A stretch of DNA of 64,000 nucleotides from Roseiflexus sp. (lineage in GTDB: Bacteria > Chloroflexota > Chloroflexia > Chloroflexales > Roseiflexaceae). Shown one piece after another: positions 1-9,084 of the stretch. How positions within the stretch are numbered: position 1 is the first letter of the stretch; each line of letters opens with the position of its first letter. The stretch is from contig JANXAL010000045.1 of assembly GCA_025062325.1 (NCBI GenBank), forward strand, positions 1 through 64,000, given 5' to 3'. The position numbers and the translations under genes were made by a program. A model generated the notes under the pieces. That model saw nothing but the letters and a program-made list of their open reading frames with translations, searched no databases and had not been told where the DNA came from.

Positions 1-218
1 GTCCCTGAGCCCTTATTTCTATTTATGAATACCACATCTTCCCTGAGAAGGTCTTTGAACGAGGATATCTTCTTCGGGTTGCCCTTCTTGACTATGAAGC
101 CCTGCATCCTAGAGTAGCCTCTGACCAGCATAGCCTCTCTCTTAAGCCCGTAGACCTCGATGAAGGGTCTGTTGTATTCTAGTGTTTGCTCGGGTTTTTT
201 GCGCTCATGGACCAAAAC
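1..218 (-). CDS. Partial periplasmic-binding-protein-like (PBP-like) domain, foreign-looking
   Basis: One minus-strand frame stays open from about 218 to the window edge and reads as a credible protein, including the segments LVRGYSRMQGFIV and DVVFINRNKGSG. This pattern resembles the PBP-like domain of molybdate-sensing or MoeA-fused substrate-binding proteins, which usually continues into a conserved GSGTR; here the reading stops at the window edge. Codon use is unlike the rest of the window. Nearly all arginines are AGA or AGG, isoleucine is often ATA and lysine mostly AAG, as in thermophilic archaea, while neighbouring genes use CGN. Both ends are missing: the left by the window edge, the right at a C/G homopolymer tract. 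It could be transferred DNA, but an assembly junction with archaeal DNA is equally likely. The family call rests on motif memory only. Confidence 0.45.
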
Positions 219-266
219 CAACCCCCCCCCCCGGGGGGGTGTGGGGGGGTTGGGGGGGGTGGGCCC
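219..266. other. C/G homopolymer tract at a sequence discontinuity
   Basis: Long runs of C, then G, interrupted by single T residues, separate the archaeal-looking coding fragment from the dispersed repeats typical of this genome. Nothing else in the window resembles it. It looks more like a low-quality assembly or read-end artefact than a biological element. Confidence 0.5.
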
Positions 267-760
267 CACAAGGGCGTCAGGATACGGCAAATCCGCTTCG
301 CACACTAAAAAGCCTACGCTTGAGAGGGGGGAGAAGGGGGTAAGGGAGGATGAGGAGCAAACGGGCGTCAGGATGCGGCAAATCCGCTTCGCGCTCCAAA
401 AAGCCTCCACGTGATAGGAAGGGGGCGGGGGGATCTCACAAGGGTAGATTTTGCCAGCACGCCCTGATGGTGCATCGCCCGCTCTGGGCAGCAGGCCGCC
501 CCAACGCCCCCTTCTCCCCTTGTGGGAGAAGGGGATAGGGGGGATGAGGGGAAACAGGGCGCCAGGACGCGGAAAACATCCATCGCACCCCAAAAACTCT
601 ACACTTGTGAGCAGGGGGATGAGGGGAAAACAGGCGTCAAGATGTAGCAAATCCGCTTCGCATCTGCGGACCGCACGTCTGCACAAGTCGGGCGACGGTT
701 CGCTTGCCTTCCCCGCCGGGCGTACAGGGAAGGAGTAGGTTGAAGGTTGAAAGCTACCCC
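267..760. repeat. Dispersed composite repeat, left-end copies
   Basis: Noncoding stretch built from modules that recur elsewhere in the window (about 4440-4738, 11019-11580, 35930-36300, 42345-42535). Recognisable modules are CGGCAAATCCGCTTCGCAC, AAAAAGCCTAC followed by CTTGTGAGA-like sequence, and a hairpin of CCCCCTTCTCCC against GGGAGAAGGGG around 509-536. At least three partial module sets are concatenated here. Short open frames across it are by-products of the repeat. From about 760 to 915 only ordinary spacer is seen, with a short 'cgccttcgcgccc' repeat near 815-835. Confidence 0.7.
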
Positions 761-915
761 TGACCCCAACTTTACAAAAAAGAGGCGCCATCAATGGAGT
801 ACATACGTGAGTTCTTCGCGCCTTCGCGCCCTTGTGTGCGCTCCTTTGAAAGGTATCGCTCCCGACTCCTGTTGCTCGGTTCCTGGTTCTCAAGACACCG
901 CATACCGTCAAGGTC

Positions 916-924
916 TGGTATAAT
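916..924 (+). promoter_or_regulatory. Extended -10 promoter for yggT
   Basis: The sequence TGGTATAAT matches the extended -10 form TGnTATAAT, 42 bases before the yggT start. No convincing -35 is seen, as is usual for extended -10 promoters. Confidence 0.6.
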
Positions 925-966
925 GCAACCATTCCGAGCAGATGCCATGTAAGGAGGCAGGCTGAT

Positions 967-1224
967 ATGCCGTCGAGCTTCGTCGAAAGTTTTATTTTTC
1001 TCCTGATCGAGGTATTGTCGCTGGCAATCCTTTTTCGTGTGCTGCTCTCGTGGGTCGATCCGCCGGGCAATATGCGGATCACACAAGTGCTGCGCGATTT
1101 GACCGAACCAGTGCTTGCTCCTATCCGCAGCATCCTACCTCAGACGATGATGTTCGACTTTTCGCCAATCATTGCAATGTTGCTGCTGCAGGCGATCAGT
1201 CTGCTCATCCGTCAGGCGCTGTGA
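967..1224 (+). CDS. YggT family small membrane protein
   Basis: An 85-residue protein with two hydrophobic helices flanking a short loop with LLSWVDPPGN, followed by LTEPVLAPIRSILP, the signature of a single YggT repeat. YggT proteins are small inner-membrane proteins often near cell-division or cofactor genes; their exact role is not settled. The length is normal for a one-repeat member (many bacteria have two repeats). A good ribosome site, AAGGAGG, lies about 9 bases before ATG, and an extended -10 promoter lies further upstream. It stands alone with no gene following closely, so context adds little. Confidence 0.88.
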   Translation: MPSSFVESFIFLLIEVLSLAILFRVLLSWVDPPGNMRITQVLRDLTEPVLAPIRSILPQTMMFDFSPIIAMLLLQAISLLIRQAL

Positions 1225-1432
1225 GTCTGAAGCATTAGGAAGCTGCTCTTGCGAAAGGGAGCGACACGCTGAACGTTTGTCAGGGGCATACCGCCTGCTC
1301 TACTCATAACTCTACCTCCTCACTCACAATTGATCCGGTTTCGGTATGCCAGTTACGGAAGCATAAGTACGGAAGCGTGAGCAGGGCGTCTGTCCTGTTC
1401 TGATCAGTCTGCTTCCCTGGAAGGTTCCGCCC

Positions 1433-3088
1433 ATGAGCCGGGAGGCTACGGTCACATCGCCGGAGACGAATGAGACGATGACGCGCTCTGCACGAGCCGC
1501 GCCGATCCTGGCAGGCACAGTTTTCCTGTGCGGCGTCGGCACGCTTGGCGTCGAAATGATCGCCTCACGCCTGTTGGCGCCCTATTTTGGCACATCGCAA
1601 CCGATCTGGGCTGCGATCATTGGTCTGACGCTGGTTTACCTGGCAGTGGGATATCACCTTGGCGGGCGACTCGCTGACCGCTACCCCGACGAGCGCCTCC
1701 TCTATCGGATTGTGCTGCTCTCCGGCGTAGCAACGGCGCTCATCCCGCCACTCGCCGTCCCCATTCTTAGTTTCGCACAGCAGGCGACCGCGCAACTCGC
1801 GGTTGGCGGCTTCCTCGGCGCGCTTTTTGGCGTGCTGGCGCTGTTTGCCGTGCCAGTGACTCTGTTGGCGATGGTCGGACCGTTCGCCGTGCGCCTGCAG
1901 TTGCACCGCGCTGCGGCTGGCGTAAAGGTGGCAGGCGCTGCCGCCGGAACAGTATCCGCCATCTCAACCATTGGTTCGATTGTTGGAACATTCCTCACTG
2001 TGCTGGTGCTCATTCCCGCAATTGGCACCGCTGCAACGACCTATGTGTACGCCGGGTTGCTCGTTGTACTTGGGGCGGCTGGCGCGCGCAGTTGGGGAGC
2101 GCTGGCAGCGCTGGCGCTGACTGCAGCGCTGGCGGGATACACCTTATTCTCCCCTCGCCCTGTTAAGAGCGCCGGATGCGATGGATGCACTCTGATCGCC
2201 GAGTATGAATCGCCCTACAATTACATTCAGGTCGCCACCCGCCAGGACCCGGAGTATGGTCAGCAGGTCGTTCTCCTGCTAAACGAAGGGCTGGCGATCC
2301 ATTCGATCTACAACACGGCATACGACGGCAATCCCCTCGACACGCTGACCGGCGGCGGTCCGTGGGACTATTTCGCCATTGCGCCGTTTGTTGTCCCTGG
2401 CCGCGATCCGGCATCGGTGCGCAGCCTGGCGATGCTCGGTTCGGCAGCAGGAACAACGCCAGCGCAGTTTCTGGCGATCTTTGGACCTGAGACTCACATT
2501 GACGCTGTAGAGATCGACCCGGTGATCATTGAGGTGGGTCGGCGATTCTTCAACATGCGCGATGCTGCGACCGGTCCCGATCATCCGAACTACCGGGTGT
2601 ACGCTGAAGATGCGCGCTACTGGCTGGCGACTAGAGGCGGAATCTACGATGTGATCGGCATGGATGCTTATCATCAGCCCTACATTCCGTTCCATCTGAC
2701 GACGGTTGAGTTCTTTCAACTGGTACGGCAGCATCTTGCGCCCGATGGGGTAGCAGTGGTCAATGCTGGCCTGGGACCTAACGGCGACGACCGGTTGAGT
2801 CAGGCGATCGTTGCAACGATGGAACAGGTGTTTCCTCAGGTCATTGTGATTGAAACGGCGCGTCTGAGTAATCAGATTATTATTGGTGTGACCCGTGAGA
2901 TCGGCGATGGCTACGCTAATCTGCTCGAAGCGTATGAACGCCTTGAGCATCCGGCGCTGCGACGCACTCTTGAGCGCGTGTACGTTCCAACACGCCGGTC
3001 TACTGCGGTGCATGCGCCATTTACCGATGATCGCGCCCCGGTGGAACGACTCGTGGACTCTTTGATCTTCGAAACGTTGACGCGCTAG
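1433..3088 (+). CDS. Membrane-fused spermidine/spermine synthase-like protein
   Basis: 551 residues in two parts. The first ~235 residues are seven or eight hydrophobic segments, beginning near LAGTVFLCGVGTLGVEM. The remainder is a SAM-methyltransferase-type fold of the spermidine synthase family, with the nucleotide-binding stretch LGSAAGTTPAQFLAIFGP, the acidic motif VEIDPVIIEVGRRFF, and GMDAYHQPYIP where the catalytic acidic loop is expected. Such fused proteins are common in Chloroflexota. Whether they make polyamines, or modify something else at the membrane, is unknown. The chosen ATG follows GGAAGG. A likely terminator (3221-3246) lies downstream, so the gene is probably monocistronic. 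Confidence 0.82.
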   Translation: MSREATVTSPETNETMTRSARAAPILAGTVFLCGVGTLGVEMIASRLLAPYFGTSQPIWAAIIGLTLVYLAVGYHLGGRLADRYPDERLLYRIVLLSGVATALIPPLAVPILSFAQQATAQLAVGGFLGALFGVLALFAVPVTLLAMVGPFAVRLQLHRAAAGVKVAGAAAGTVSAISTIGSIVGTFLTVLVLIPAIGTAATTYVYAGLLVVLGAAGARSWGALAALALTAALAGYTLFSPRPVKSAGCDGCTLIAEYESPYNYIQVATRQDPEYGQQVVLLLNEGLAIHSIYNTAYDGNPLDTLTGGGPWDYFAIAPFVVPGRDPASVRSLAMLGSAAGTTPAQFLAIFGPETHIDAVEIDPVIIEVGRRFFNMRDAATGPDHPNYRVYAEDARYWLATRGGIYDVIGMDAYHQPYIPFHLTTVEFFQLVRQHLAPDGVAVVNAGLGPNGDDRLSQAIVATMEQVFPQVIVIETARLSNQIIIGVTREIGDGYANLLEAYERLEHPALRRTLERVYVPTRRSTAVHAPFTDDRAPVERLVDSLIFETLTR

Positions 3089-3220
3089 TGCGCTGATGAA
3101 CGAACGAATCCGGCATACCTGCGCCGCTGCGTTAGCGCCCTCAACGAGGAAGATCGAGTCTGGACATTCGCGCTGCGGGCTAAAGACCTCGCTCAGAGTG
3201 TAAGAGCCTCAGAGGGGCTT

Positions 3221-3246
3221 GCCCAATCTCAGTCTTGGGCTTCTTC
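3221..3246 (+). terminator. Stem-loop followed by T-rich tract
   Basis: GCCCAA and TTGGGC pair perfectly across an 8-base loop and are followed at once by TTCTTCT. Position after the fused spermidine-synthase gene fits a factor-independent terminator, though the stem is short. Confidence 0.5.
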
Positions 3247-3286
3247 TCCTGTCTGCTAGATTGTGCTGACAGGCAGGCATGGTGGC

Positions 3287-4210
3287 ATGGTCATTCTCTC
3301 CGCCTTCGTCGAAGTTTTGTTGCCTGTCACTATCGTTGTAGCGAGCGGCTACGCATTGCGGCATCGCTTTGAACTGGATCTCCCCTCACTCAATCGACTG
3401 AGCATGTATGTGCTCGGTCCGGCGCTGATCTTCACGACCATTGTGCGCATCGATGTGGCGGGCAACGAGGCGCTGCGTATCATCGCCGCCTCGGTGACGA
3501 TCTGCCTAGGTATGGGGGTTATTGGGCTGATCACCGGTGTGCTTTTGCGGCTGGATCGCGGGAGTCTGGCGGCGCTGCTGCTTTGCGTGATGTTTATGAA
3601 CTCGGGCAACTATGGCTTGCCGACCAGCCGCCTTGCCTTCGGCGAAGCTGGTTTCCAGCGCGCGCTACTCTACTTCATCGCTCAGACGATATTGGCGCAG
3701 ACGCTGGCAGCGCCGATCGCCAGTGCCGGGCAGAGCGACCTCAAAAGCGCAGTACGACAGATGTTTGCCATGCCGCAGATCTATGCTGTGACGCTTGGAT
3801 TGCTGGCGCGTTTCAGCGGGATCGATCTGCCGCACCGCAGCGACGCATTCGGAAGCGCCTTTCGAGGCGTGGCATTGATGGCCGATGCTGCGCTCCCGCT
3901 GCTTCTGCTTCTGCTGGGGATGCAACTTGCAAACGGGACTGCCGTTGAGGATGTGCGCTTGATGGCAGTTGTCGCGGTGTTGCGTCTGGGAGTCTCGCCA
4001 GTTCTGGCGTATGGCATTGCGCGAGCGCTGGCGCTCGACGATCTGGCGTGGCGCGTGGTAGTGCTGGAAGCCAGCATGCCAACTGCCGTCAATATGGCGC
4101 TCTACTCGCTTGAGTTTAACGCGCGCCCACGCTTTGTCGCCGGTGTGGTGGCGGCAACGACAGTGATGAGTCTGGTGACGCTGACGCTGTTGCTCAGTGT
4201 GCTGCGGTAG
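3287..4210 (+). CDS. AEC family transporter (auxin efflux carrier/malate permease type)
   Basis: About 307 residues with roughly ten hydrophobic helices and the family pattern of two five-helix halves. The first helix starts AFVEVLLPVTIVVASGYALR, and the centre contains MNSGNYGLPTSRLAFGE, a hallmark of the AEC/BART superfamily where the NYGLP region lines the substrate site. Members export or import organic acids, amino acids or auxin-like molecules; the substrate cannot be told here. A GTG at 3263 is also in frame, but the ATG at 3287 removes an uncharacteristic hydrophilic leader and is preferred. It lies downstream of a terminator, so probably has its own promoter. Confidence 0.85.
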   Translation: MVILSAFVEVLLPVTIVVASGYALRHRFELDLPSLNRLSMYVLGPALIFTTIVRIDVAGNEALRIIAASVTICLGMGVIGLITGVLLRLDRGSLAALLLCVMFMNSGNYGLPTSRLAFGEAGFQRALLYFIAQTILAQTLAAPIASAGQSDLKSAVRQMFAMPQIYAVTLGLLARFSGIDLPHRSDAFGSAFRGVALMADAALPLLLLLLGMQLANGTAVEDVRLMAVVAVLRLGVSPVLAYGIARALALDDLAWRVVVLEASMPTAVNMALYSLEFNARPRFVAGVVAATTVMSLVTLTLLLSVLR

Positions 4211-4746
4211 GCAGGCGAGAGGCGAGGGACGTAAGACAAGAGGCGAAAGGAGAGATGCGACGCGCATTCGGTCATTCGCTTCTCTTCGATTCTTCGCTTC
4301 CTTGCTTGCTGACAGGAGAAAGGCGCGCGTTGGCGGGTGGAAAGGCGGAGGGTGTCCGTTGCGCGTTAAGCGTGGGAAGACAAGAGGAAGATGAGATAAC
4401 ATAGAAGGTTATCGATTGAACCTCCTAACCCCTAACTCTTAACAAGTATAGATTTCCCCGGCAAGCCCTTACGTTGCATCGCCCGTTTTGAGCGTCAGGA
4501 TGCGTAAACTCCCCCTTCTCCCCTTGTGGGAGAAGGGGGTAGGGGGGATGAGGGGAACAAGGGCGTCAGGACGCGGCAAATCCGCTTCGCACGCCAAAAA
4601 GCCTACATTTGAGAGCTTCGCCCCCACCCCCGTGTGCGGAGGGCGCAGCGGGGGAGAAGGGGGCAAGGGGGATGTGGAGAAAACAGGCGTCAGGACGCGG
4701 CAAATCTCATATCGTGCCAAAAAATCTATCCCTTAACCCCCAACCC
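4211..4746. repeat. Intergenic composite repeat and heptad-like spacer
   Basis: No gene. The first part (4211-4260) is a degenerate GAGGCGA-type heptad. From about 4440 to 4738 there are two sets of the dispersed composite repeat seen at 267-760. A perfect 12-bp hairpin, CCCCCTTCTCCC against GGGAGAAGGGGG with loop CTTGT, lies at 4511-4539. It sits between two convergent genes (AEC transporter and a minus-strand operon), so the hairpin might also help end transcription. Confidence 0.7.
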
Positions 4747-6618
4747 CTATGCCCGCACCACTAGATACCCGATCAGCAGAATCAACTGAAAGACGACCGG
4801 GACCAATCCGCCGCCGATCAGTTGCCCGCCACGCCAGTCGTAGAGCGCGCTCCACAATCCCGCCGCCAGCCAGAACGACCAGCCAATGGCGCTAAGCCAG
4901 AGAAGCGCCGCCAGCGGCTGAGCGCCAAGCAAAAGGGTGATCAACGCTGCCAGCATAAGGAACAGACGCGGCTGTTGCACCCGCGGATACAGATAGAGTG
5001 GACGCATGCCATCCTCGCCGCCGCCGCTCATCTCATCGAGCGCGACGGCAGCAAGCGCTACCAGTGGCCATTCGAGCAACGCTAGCAGCGCCATCACTGC
5101 GATCGCCCCGATCAAGCGTGCATCCGGGATGGCATGTTGAACAAACGAACGATCAGCAAACAGCATCAGCGCAGGAAAGGCTGCCAGTCCGAGGGCAGGC
5201 GGAAGCACGCGCATCAACCGTGCAGACGTAACGTTCCGCGTATTCGGATCGCTGCGCGACTCCTCTACCAATCGAACGGACGCCGCGCTCGATTGCACGC
5301 TAAGCAGCAGGAGATCCGAACGCGCATCACTTCGGAAAGGAGAGGGTTGGTCGCTGCCGGTCGTTTGATGGCAACGCATTACTTCCAGCACGATGCGTTG
5401 CAACAACGCATCGGAGTTGCTGATGGCCGACGTGATCAGCACGCCCGGCAACAGGCTGCCGTCGTACAGTGCGCTGATAAGCCGGGCGTCTAGCGGCAAC
5501 CCTCCCACAACCTGTATCAGCACAACCTGCGTGTTCTCAGAAAACTCGGTGACCTTCATCACACGCAGGCGAGACCAGGGCACGAGAGTCCTGCCACGCA
5601 GCCGATGAACGATCAATCCCTCCCTGCGAACTTCCACGGTCGGCAGCAGATGGTATATAACTGATGCGACGCCAAGCAGGAAAATAAGGACGATATGCGC
5701 CTCTACCAACAGCCACCAAGGAACGGGAAGCGGCCGCAGGTCGAGTTGATTGAACACCGGCAGTGGACGCAACCCGGGAAATGTGAGCGCCAGGTAGGTC
5801 ATAATCAGCGTCAGATATCGCAGGACGGCTGCTCCAGCAATGATTGCTGCGCTCCAGGTCAGAATCATGCTGATACGGCGGGGATACTGTCCGACCACAA
5901 CATCGCCGGAAGCGTCTGCAGCGGCGGGTATGGCATCGCGCTGCGAGGCGCGTTGCGCAAAAAACGCTGTTGGGCTGAGCAGGAGCCGGAACAGTGGCGA
6001 GCTAGCGTGCTCTTGCAATTCAATGCGTCGTTCTGTCGCCATGGTGCGCGCTGCACGATCAGCTTCGCTAAGCAACGTCTTGACCAATTCATCGAATTCG
6101 CTGATCTGTGAGGTGATCAGAAATGCCGGACGAAATCCCAGGCAGTAGACAAAACTGTACCATCGATGCCAACCGGTCAGCCACCCGCGATCCGTTTCGA
6201 CCAGCAACACATAGCGATCGCCAGCCTCAGTCACTTTGATTGCGCGGATATTTTCCCATGGCACCGGCAACCAATCGTTGACGAACGCGACCAGCATGCC
6301 GCGTGCACTGGTACGCACCGTCGGCAGACTGTTCCGAAGAAGCAGCGCAACCGCCAGCGCCAGCGCCAGCCAGACTAGTTCAGGCAACAGATCTGTCAGC
6401 CCGGTGGGCTGAGGATCAGCGTTGGAAATAATGCGGACCAGATCAGCGAGCCAGGGAAGCCGGGCAAACAGAGCGGTATCGATGGAGTAGATCGACCAGA
6501 GCAGACTCAGGACGTCGCGCCCCAGCAGCGCCAAAGCAAGAAGAACTATGATAGTCGACAGAACCTCTACCGTGATGGTAAAGCGGCGAGGGTAACGATG
6601 CACTTTTTCAACGTTCAC
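4747..6618 (-). CDS. Duplicated membrane protein with PH-like segments, function unknown
   Basis: 623 residues in two similar halves, each with membrane helices followed by a soluble segment. The two soluble segments can be lined up: VPWENIRAIKVTEAGD (about 119-134) and VPWSRLRVMKVTEFSE (about 345-360), each followed by beta-like sequence ending FLITSQIS or VLITSAIS. The layout resembles bacterial PH (bPH) domains attached to membrane helices, but that fold is inferred from pattern only. A final cluster of helices follows after residue ~470. It starts with GTG, which overlaps the xseB stop in a GTGA junction, so it is translationally coupled to the exonuclease VII genes. No function is known to me. 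Confidence 0.7.
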   Translation of the reverse strand: MNVEKVHRYPRRFTITVEVLSTIIVLLALALLGRDVLSLLWSIYSIDTALFARLPWLADLVRIISNADPQPTGLTDLLPELVWLALALAVALLLRNSLPTVRTSARGMLVAFVNDWLPVPWENIRAIKVTEAGDRYVLLVETDRGWLTGWHRWYSFVYCLGFRPAFLITSQISEFDELVKTLLSEADRAARTMATERRIELQEHASSPLFRLLLSPTAFFAQRASQRDAIPAAADASGDVVVGQYPRRISMILTWSAAIIAGAAVLRYLTLIMTYLALTFPGLRPLPVFNQLDLRPLPVPWWLLVEAHIVLIFLLGVASVIYHLLPTVEVRREGLIVHRLRGRTLVPWSRLRVMKVTEFSENTQVVLIQVVGGLPLDARLISALYDGSLLPGVLITSAISNSDALLQRIVLEVMRCHQTTGSDQPSPFRSDARSDLLLLSVQSSAASVRLVEESRSDPNTRNVTSARLMRVLPPALGLAAFPALMLFADRSFVQHAIPDARLIGAIAVMALLALLEWPLVALAAVALDEMSGGGEDGMRPLYLYPRVQQPRLFLMLAALITLLLGAQPLAALLWLSAIGWSFWLAAGLWSALYDWRGGQLIGGGLVPVVFQLILLIGYLVVRA

Positions 6619-6878
6619 GCACCCGTCTCCGTAGCATCCGGCAGTTGATCTATGCCATCCATCAAGGTGCGCACACGCAGCGCTGCGCGATCCAGCAGGC
6701 GTTGACAGGCCTCGGCAGTTGCAACGCCCTCTTCATACAGCGCCAGCGCCTGCGCCAGCGGCAGATCGCCAGACTCAAGCTGTTCAACAATCTGCTGCAG
6801 GCGTAAGTACAGCATTTCGTACTCCTCACCAGGAGCAGGCTCATTAGTCGGCATCATACGTGCACCTGTTGACTCCAT
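6615..6878 (-). CDS. xseB: Exodeoxyribonuclease VII small subunit
   Basis: 87 residues, normal for XseB. It has the family core YLRLQQIVEQLESGDLPLAQ followed by LALYEEGVATAEACQRLL, which forms the helical hairpins that wrap the large subunit. Exonuclease VII degrades single-stranded DNA from both ends in repair and recombination. xseA lies upstream on the same strand but is separated by 226 bases of repeat-derived spacer, an unusual gap for this pair. The stop codon overlaps the start of the next gene. Start could also be one of the two Met codons at residues 8-9. Confidence 0.9.
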   Translation of the reverse strand: MESTGARMMPTNEPAPGEEYEMLYLRLQQIVEQLESGDLPLAQALALYEEGVATAEACQRLLDRAALRVRTLMDGIDQLPDATETGA

Positions 6879-7104
6879 AGCATCCGCCGTGCTGCATCCC
6901 TGAGTCGGCTTCAGGCAATACGTAGCGCTACCTTACACTACATGAACGTGAGAAAGAGCTGGGATTACCACATTTCTCGCAGAGACCGACACAAAGACGC
7001 AGAGGCGCACAGTTTCGCTCAAGATGATACCTTCGCGTCCTTGCGTCCCTACATTCATTAACCTTTCTGGAAAAAACCCTTGAAGAAGCGTCCAGATCGC
7101 GCCA
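6879..7104. repeat. Repeat-derived spacer between xseA and xseB
   Basis: Contains two inverted pieces of a short repeat, 'cacaaagacgcagaggcgcac' type near 6989-7010 and 'cgcgtccttgcgtccct' near 7027-7043, that can pair imperfectly. Similar pieces occur near 815, 36483 and 54440. It interrupts what is normally a tightly spaced gene pair. Confidence 0.6.
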
Positions 7105-8340
7105 TCATTGCCGTGGGATCGAAGCGCTCTGCGTCGAAAGACCATCGCCGGATGCTGATGGTTCCACGCGGGCGCGGAAACGACCTCGTCGCACGATGAC
7201 CTCAATGTGATCGTCTGGCGAAACCTGGCTTGCGTCTGTAATGAGCGCCCCTGTCGGTGACTGGACGACTGCGTACCCGCGCGCGAGCGTTGCCAGCGGG
7301 CTGAGCGCAGCGAGGCGACCGCGCGCCCCATCGAGATGGGCGCGTGCCAGGGTGAGACGGCGCTCCAGCATTGCGGTTGCACGACGCATGAGGTCATCAA
7401 TCTGTTGACGGTCGCGTCGAATGCGACTTTCTGGTGACCGCAGGTCCAGGCGCAGTTTCAGACGGGCAACCGCCTCACGCGCCCCTGCCAGACGTTGCGC
7501 TATTGCAGTTTCCAAGCGGGTGCGCAATTGAGCAATATCGTCGCTCAGTTGCGCAATGTCGGGTGACACCAGTTCAGCGGCTGCGGAGGGCGTAGGGGCG
7601 CGTACATCGGCGACAAAATCGATAATTGTTGTGTCGGTCTCATGACCGACCCCGCTGACAACGGGGACCGGGCTGGCGAACACAGCGCGCGCCACCTGTT
7701 CATCGTTGAAGGTCCAGAGGTCCTCAGCGGCGCCGCCGCCACGCGCCACGATAATGACGTCCACATCAGTCTTGTACAGCGCGTAGAGGGCATCGATGAT
7801 CGTATCGGCGGCGCCTGCGCCCTGCACCCGACATGGGGCGAAGACCACTTCGGCGAGCGGGTAACGGCGGCGCAGAATATTGAGCATATCCTGCAGCACC
7901 GCGCCAGTGGGCGACGTCACGATACCGATGCGGTGTGGCAGCGGCGGCAAGGGTCGTTTCCGCGACGGATCAAACAGACCTTCCGCCGCAAGACGCTCCT
8001 TCAGACGCTCGAACTGCGCCTGCAGCAGTCCGATGCCCGCGGGGCGCAACATATCGACGTATAGTTGAACCTGACCGCGCACCTCATAGAACGCCACGCG
8101 CCCATGAGCAAGCACCGCTTCGCCGTTGACGGGCAACGCTGTCAGACGCGAGGCGACCGACTTCCACATCACTGCCCCGATCTGGGCGTCGCCTTCTTTC
8201 AGGGTGAAGTAGCAGTGACCAGAGAAGTGACGACTGAAATTTGAAATCTCCCCTTCAACCCATACATCGCGGAGCAGATCATCGGCGTCTAGCAGGTCGC
8301 GCAGGTACATGTTAAGTTGAGAGACGGTCAGTAGCTGCAT
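7105..8340 (-). CDS. xseA: Exodeoxyribonuclease VII large subunit
   Basis: 411 residues, typical for XseA. The N-terminal OB-fold starts with LTVSQLNMYLRDLL and contains VWVEGEISNFSRHFSGHCYF, which binds single-stranded DNA. The catalytic domain follows with PHRIGIVTSPTGAVLQDMLN, VIIVARGGGAAEDLWTFND and PVVSGVGHETDTTIIDFVAD, the most conserved XseA motifs. A helical stalk that holds several XseB copies lies around 260-345. It is 60 bases downstream of accB and likely shares its promoter. Confidence 0.95.
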   Translation of the reverse strand: MQLLTVSQLNMYLRDLLDADDLLRDVWVEGEISNFSRHFSGHCYFTLKEGDAQIGAVMWKSVASRLTALPVNGEAVLAHGRVAFYEVRGQVQLYVDMLRPAGIGLLQAQFERLKERLAAEGLFDPSRKRPLPPLPHRIGIVTSPTGAVLQDMLNILRRRYPLAEVVFAPCRVQGAGAADTIIDALYALYKTDVDVIIVARGGGAAEDLWTFNDEQVARAVFASPVPVVSGVGHETDTTIIDFVADVRAPTPSAAAELVSPDIAQLSDDIAQLRTRLETAIAQRLAGAREAVARLKLRLDLRSPESRIRRDRQQIDDLMRRATAMLERRLTLARAHLDGARGRLAALSPLATLARGYAVVQSPTGALITDASQVSPDDHIEVIVRRGRFRARVEPSASGDGLSTQSASIPRQ

Positions 8341-8400
8341 AAGAACAAACCGACATCCTGCTCCGTCGAACGCTTCCTGAATGATGGCATCACCGCGCCG

Positions 8401-8949
8401 CTAGGATAGCGGCTCTATTACCATCAGTGGTTGACCATACTCCACCGGTTGCGCATTCTGCACCAGAATCTTCACCACGCGCCCGGAGAACTCGCTCTCG
8501 ATCTCGTTCATCATCTTCATCGCCTCGATAATACCAACGCGATCGCCAGCATGAATGATATCACCCTCCTGAACATACGGCGGGTCCTTCGGCGACGGCG
8601 CGGCATAGAACGTTCCAACCATCGGTGCAGCGATGATCTTGCCCGGCGGCAATGCATCCGGCTCCGGAGCCGGTGTAGCGGGCGGCGGCGTCTGGACCGG
8701 CGCCTGGACAAGGCCAATCGGTGGCGCCGATGGTTGCACCGTTGCGGCAATCGACGGCGTGACGAACATGGGAGCCGGCGCGTGATGGTGCAGGGATGGT
8801 CCCCGCTTGACGTGCAATCGCGTTGTTCCGCGCTCGATCGAGATCTCGCTAACGTCCGTTTCACTGATAATTCGCAACAATTCACGCACGGCGCTTAGAC
8901 CGAACTCTTCTTCGATCGATTCGGTACGATTGCGCTCATTTTCGCTCAT
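8401..8949 (-). CDS. accB: Biotin carboxyl carrier protein of acetyl-CoA carboxylase
   Basis: 182 residues. An acidic N-terminal segment is followed by a Pro/Ala linker (about 55-105) and a C-terminal biotinyl domain (about 106-182) with EAMKMMNEI; Lys145 is the expected biotin site. It carries carboxybiotin between the carboxylase and transferase subunits, for malonyl-CoA and fatty acids; in Chloroflexota phototrophs malonyl-CoA also feeds the 3-hydroxypropionate cycle. The frame is open further upstream, but the ATG at 8949 has GGAAGTGAG just before it, and the upstream extension crosses the promoter. The other acc subunits are not nearby. First gene of the accB-xseA-xseB-membrane protein run. 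Confidence 0.92.
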   Translation of the reverse strand: MSENERNRTESIEEEFGLSAVRELLRIISETDVSEISIERGTTRLHVKRGPSLHHHAPAPMFVTPSIAATVQPSAPPIGLVQAPVQTPPPATPAPEPDALPPGKIIAAPMVGTFYAAPSPKDPPYVQEGDIIHAGDRVGIIEAMKMMNEIESEFSGRVVKILVQNAQPVEYGQPLMVIEPLS

Positions 8950-9003
8950 AGTGCTTCTCACTTCCTGCGGTAATGCTGCATATGAGAGACTTTTCACAAC
9001 GCA

Positions 9004-9012
9004 ATTATAACA
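9004..9012 (-). promoter_or_regulatory. Extended -10 promoter for accB operon
   Basis: On the minus strand this reads TGTTATAAT, an extended -10, about 55 bases before the accB start. No clear -35 is seen. Confidence 0.55.
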
Positions 9013-9084
9013 CGGAGCAGGAATGTTCCGGGAACGACACGGCGCGCACCGCAGCGTATCGCCAACCCGGATTCTGCGGTTCAT

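Noticed and set aside
160-760. Several short open frames in the left-end repeats
   Set aside because: They arise from the repeat modules, have no ribosome sites and recur with every copy.
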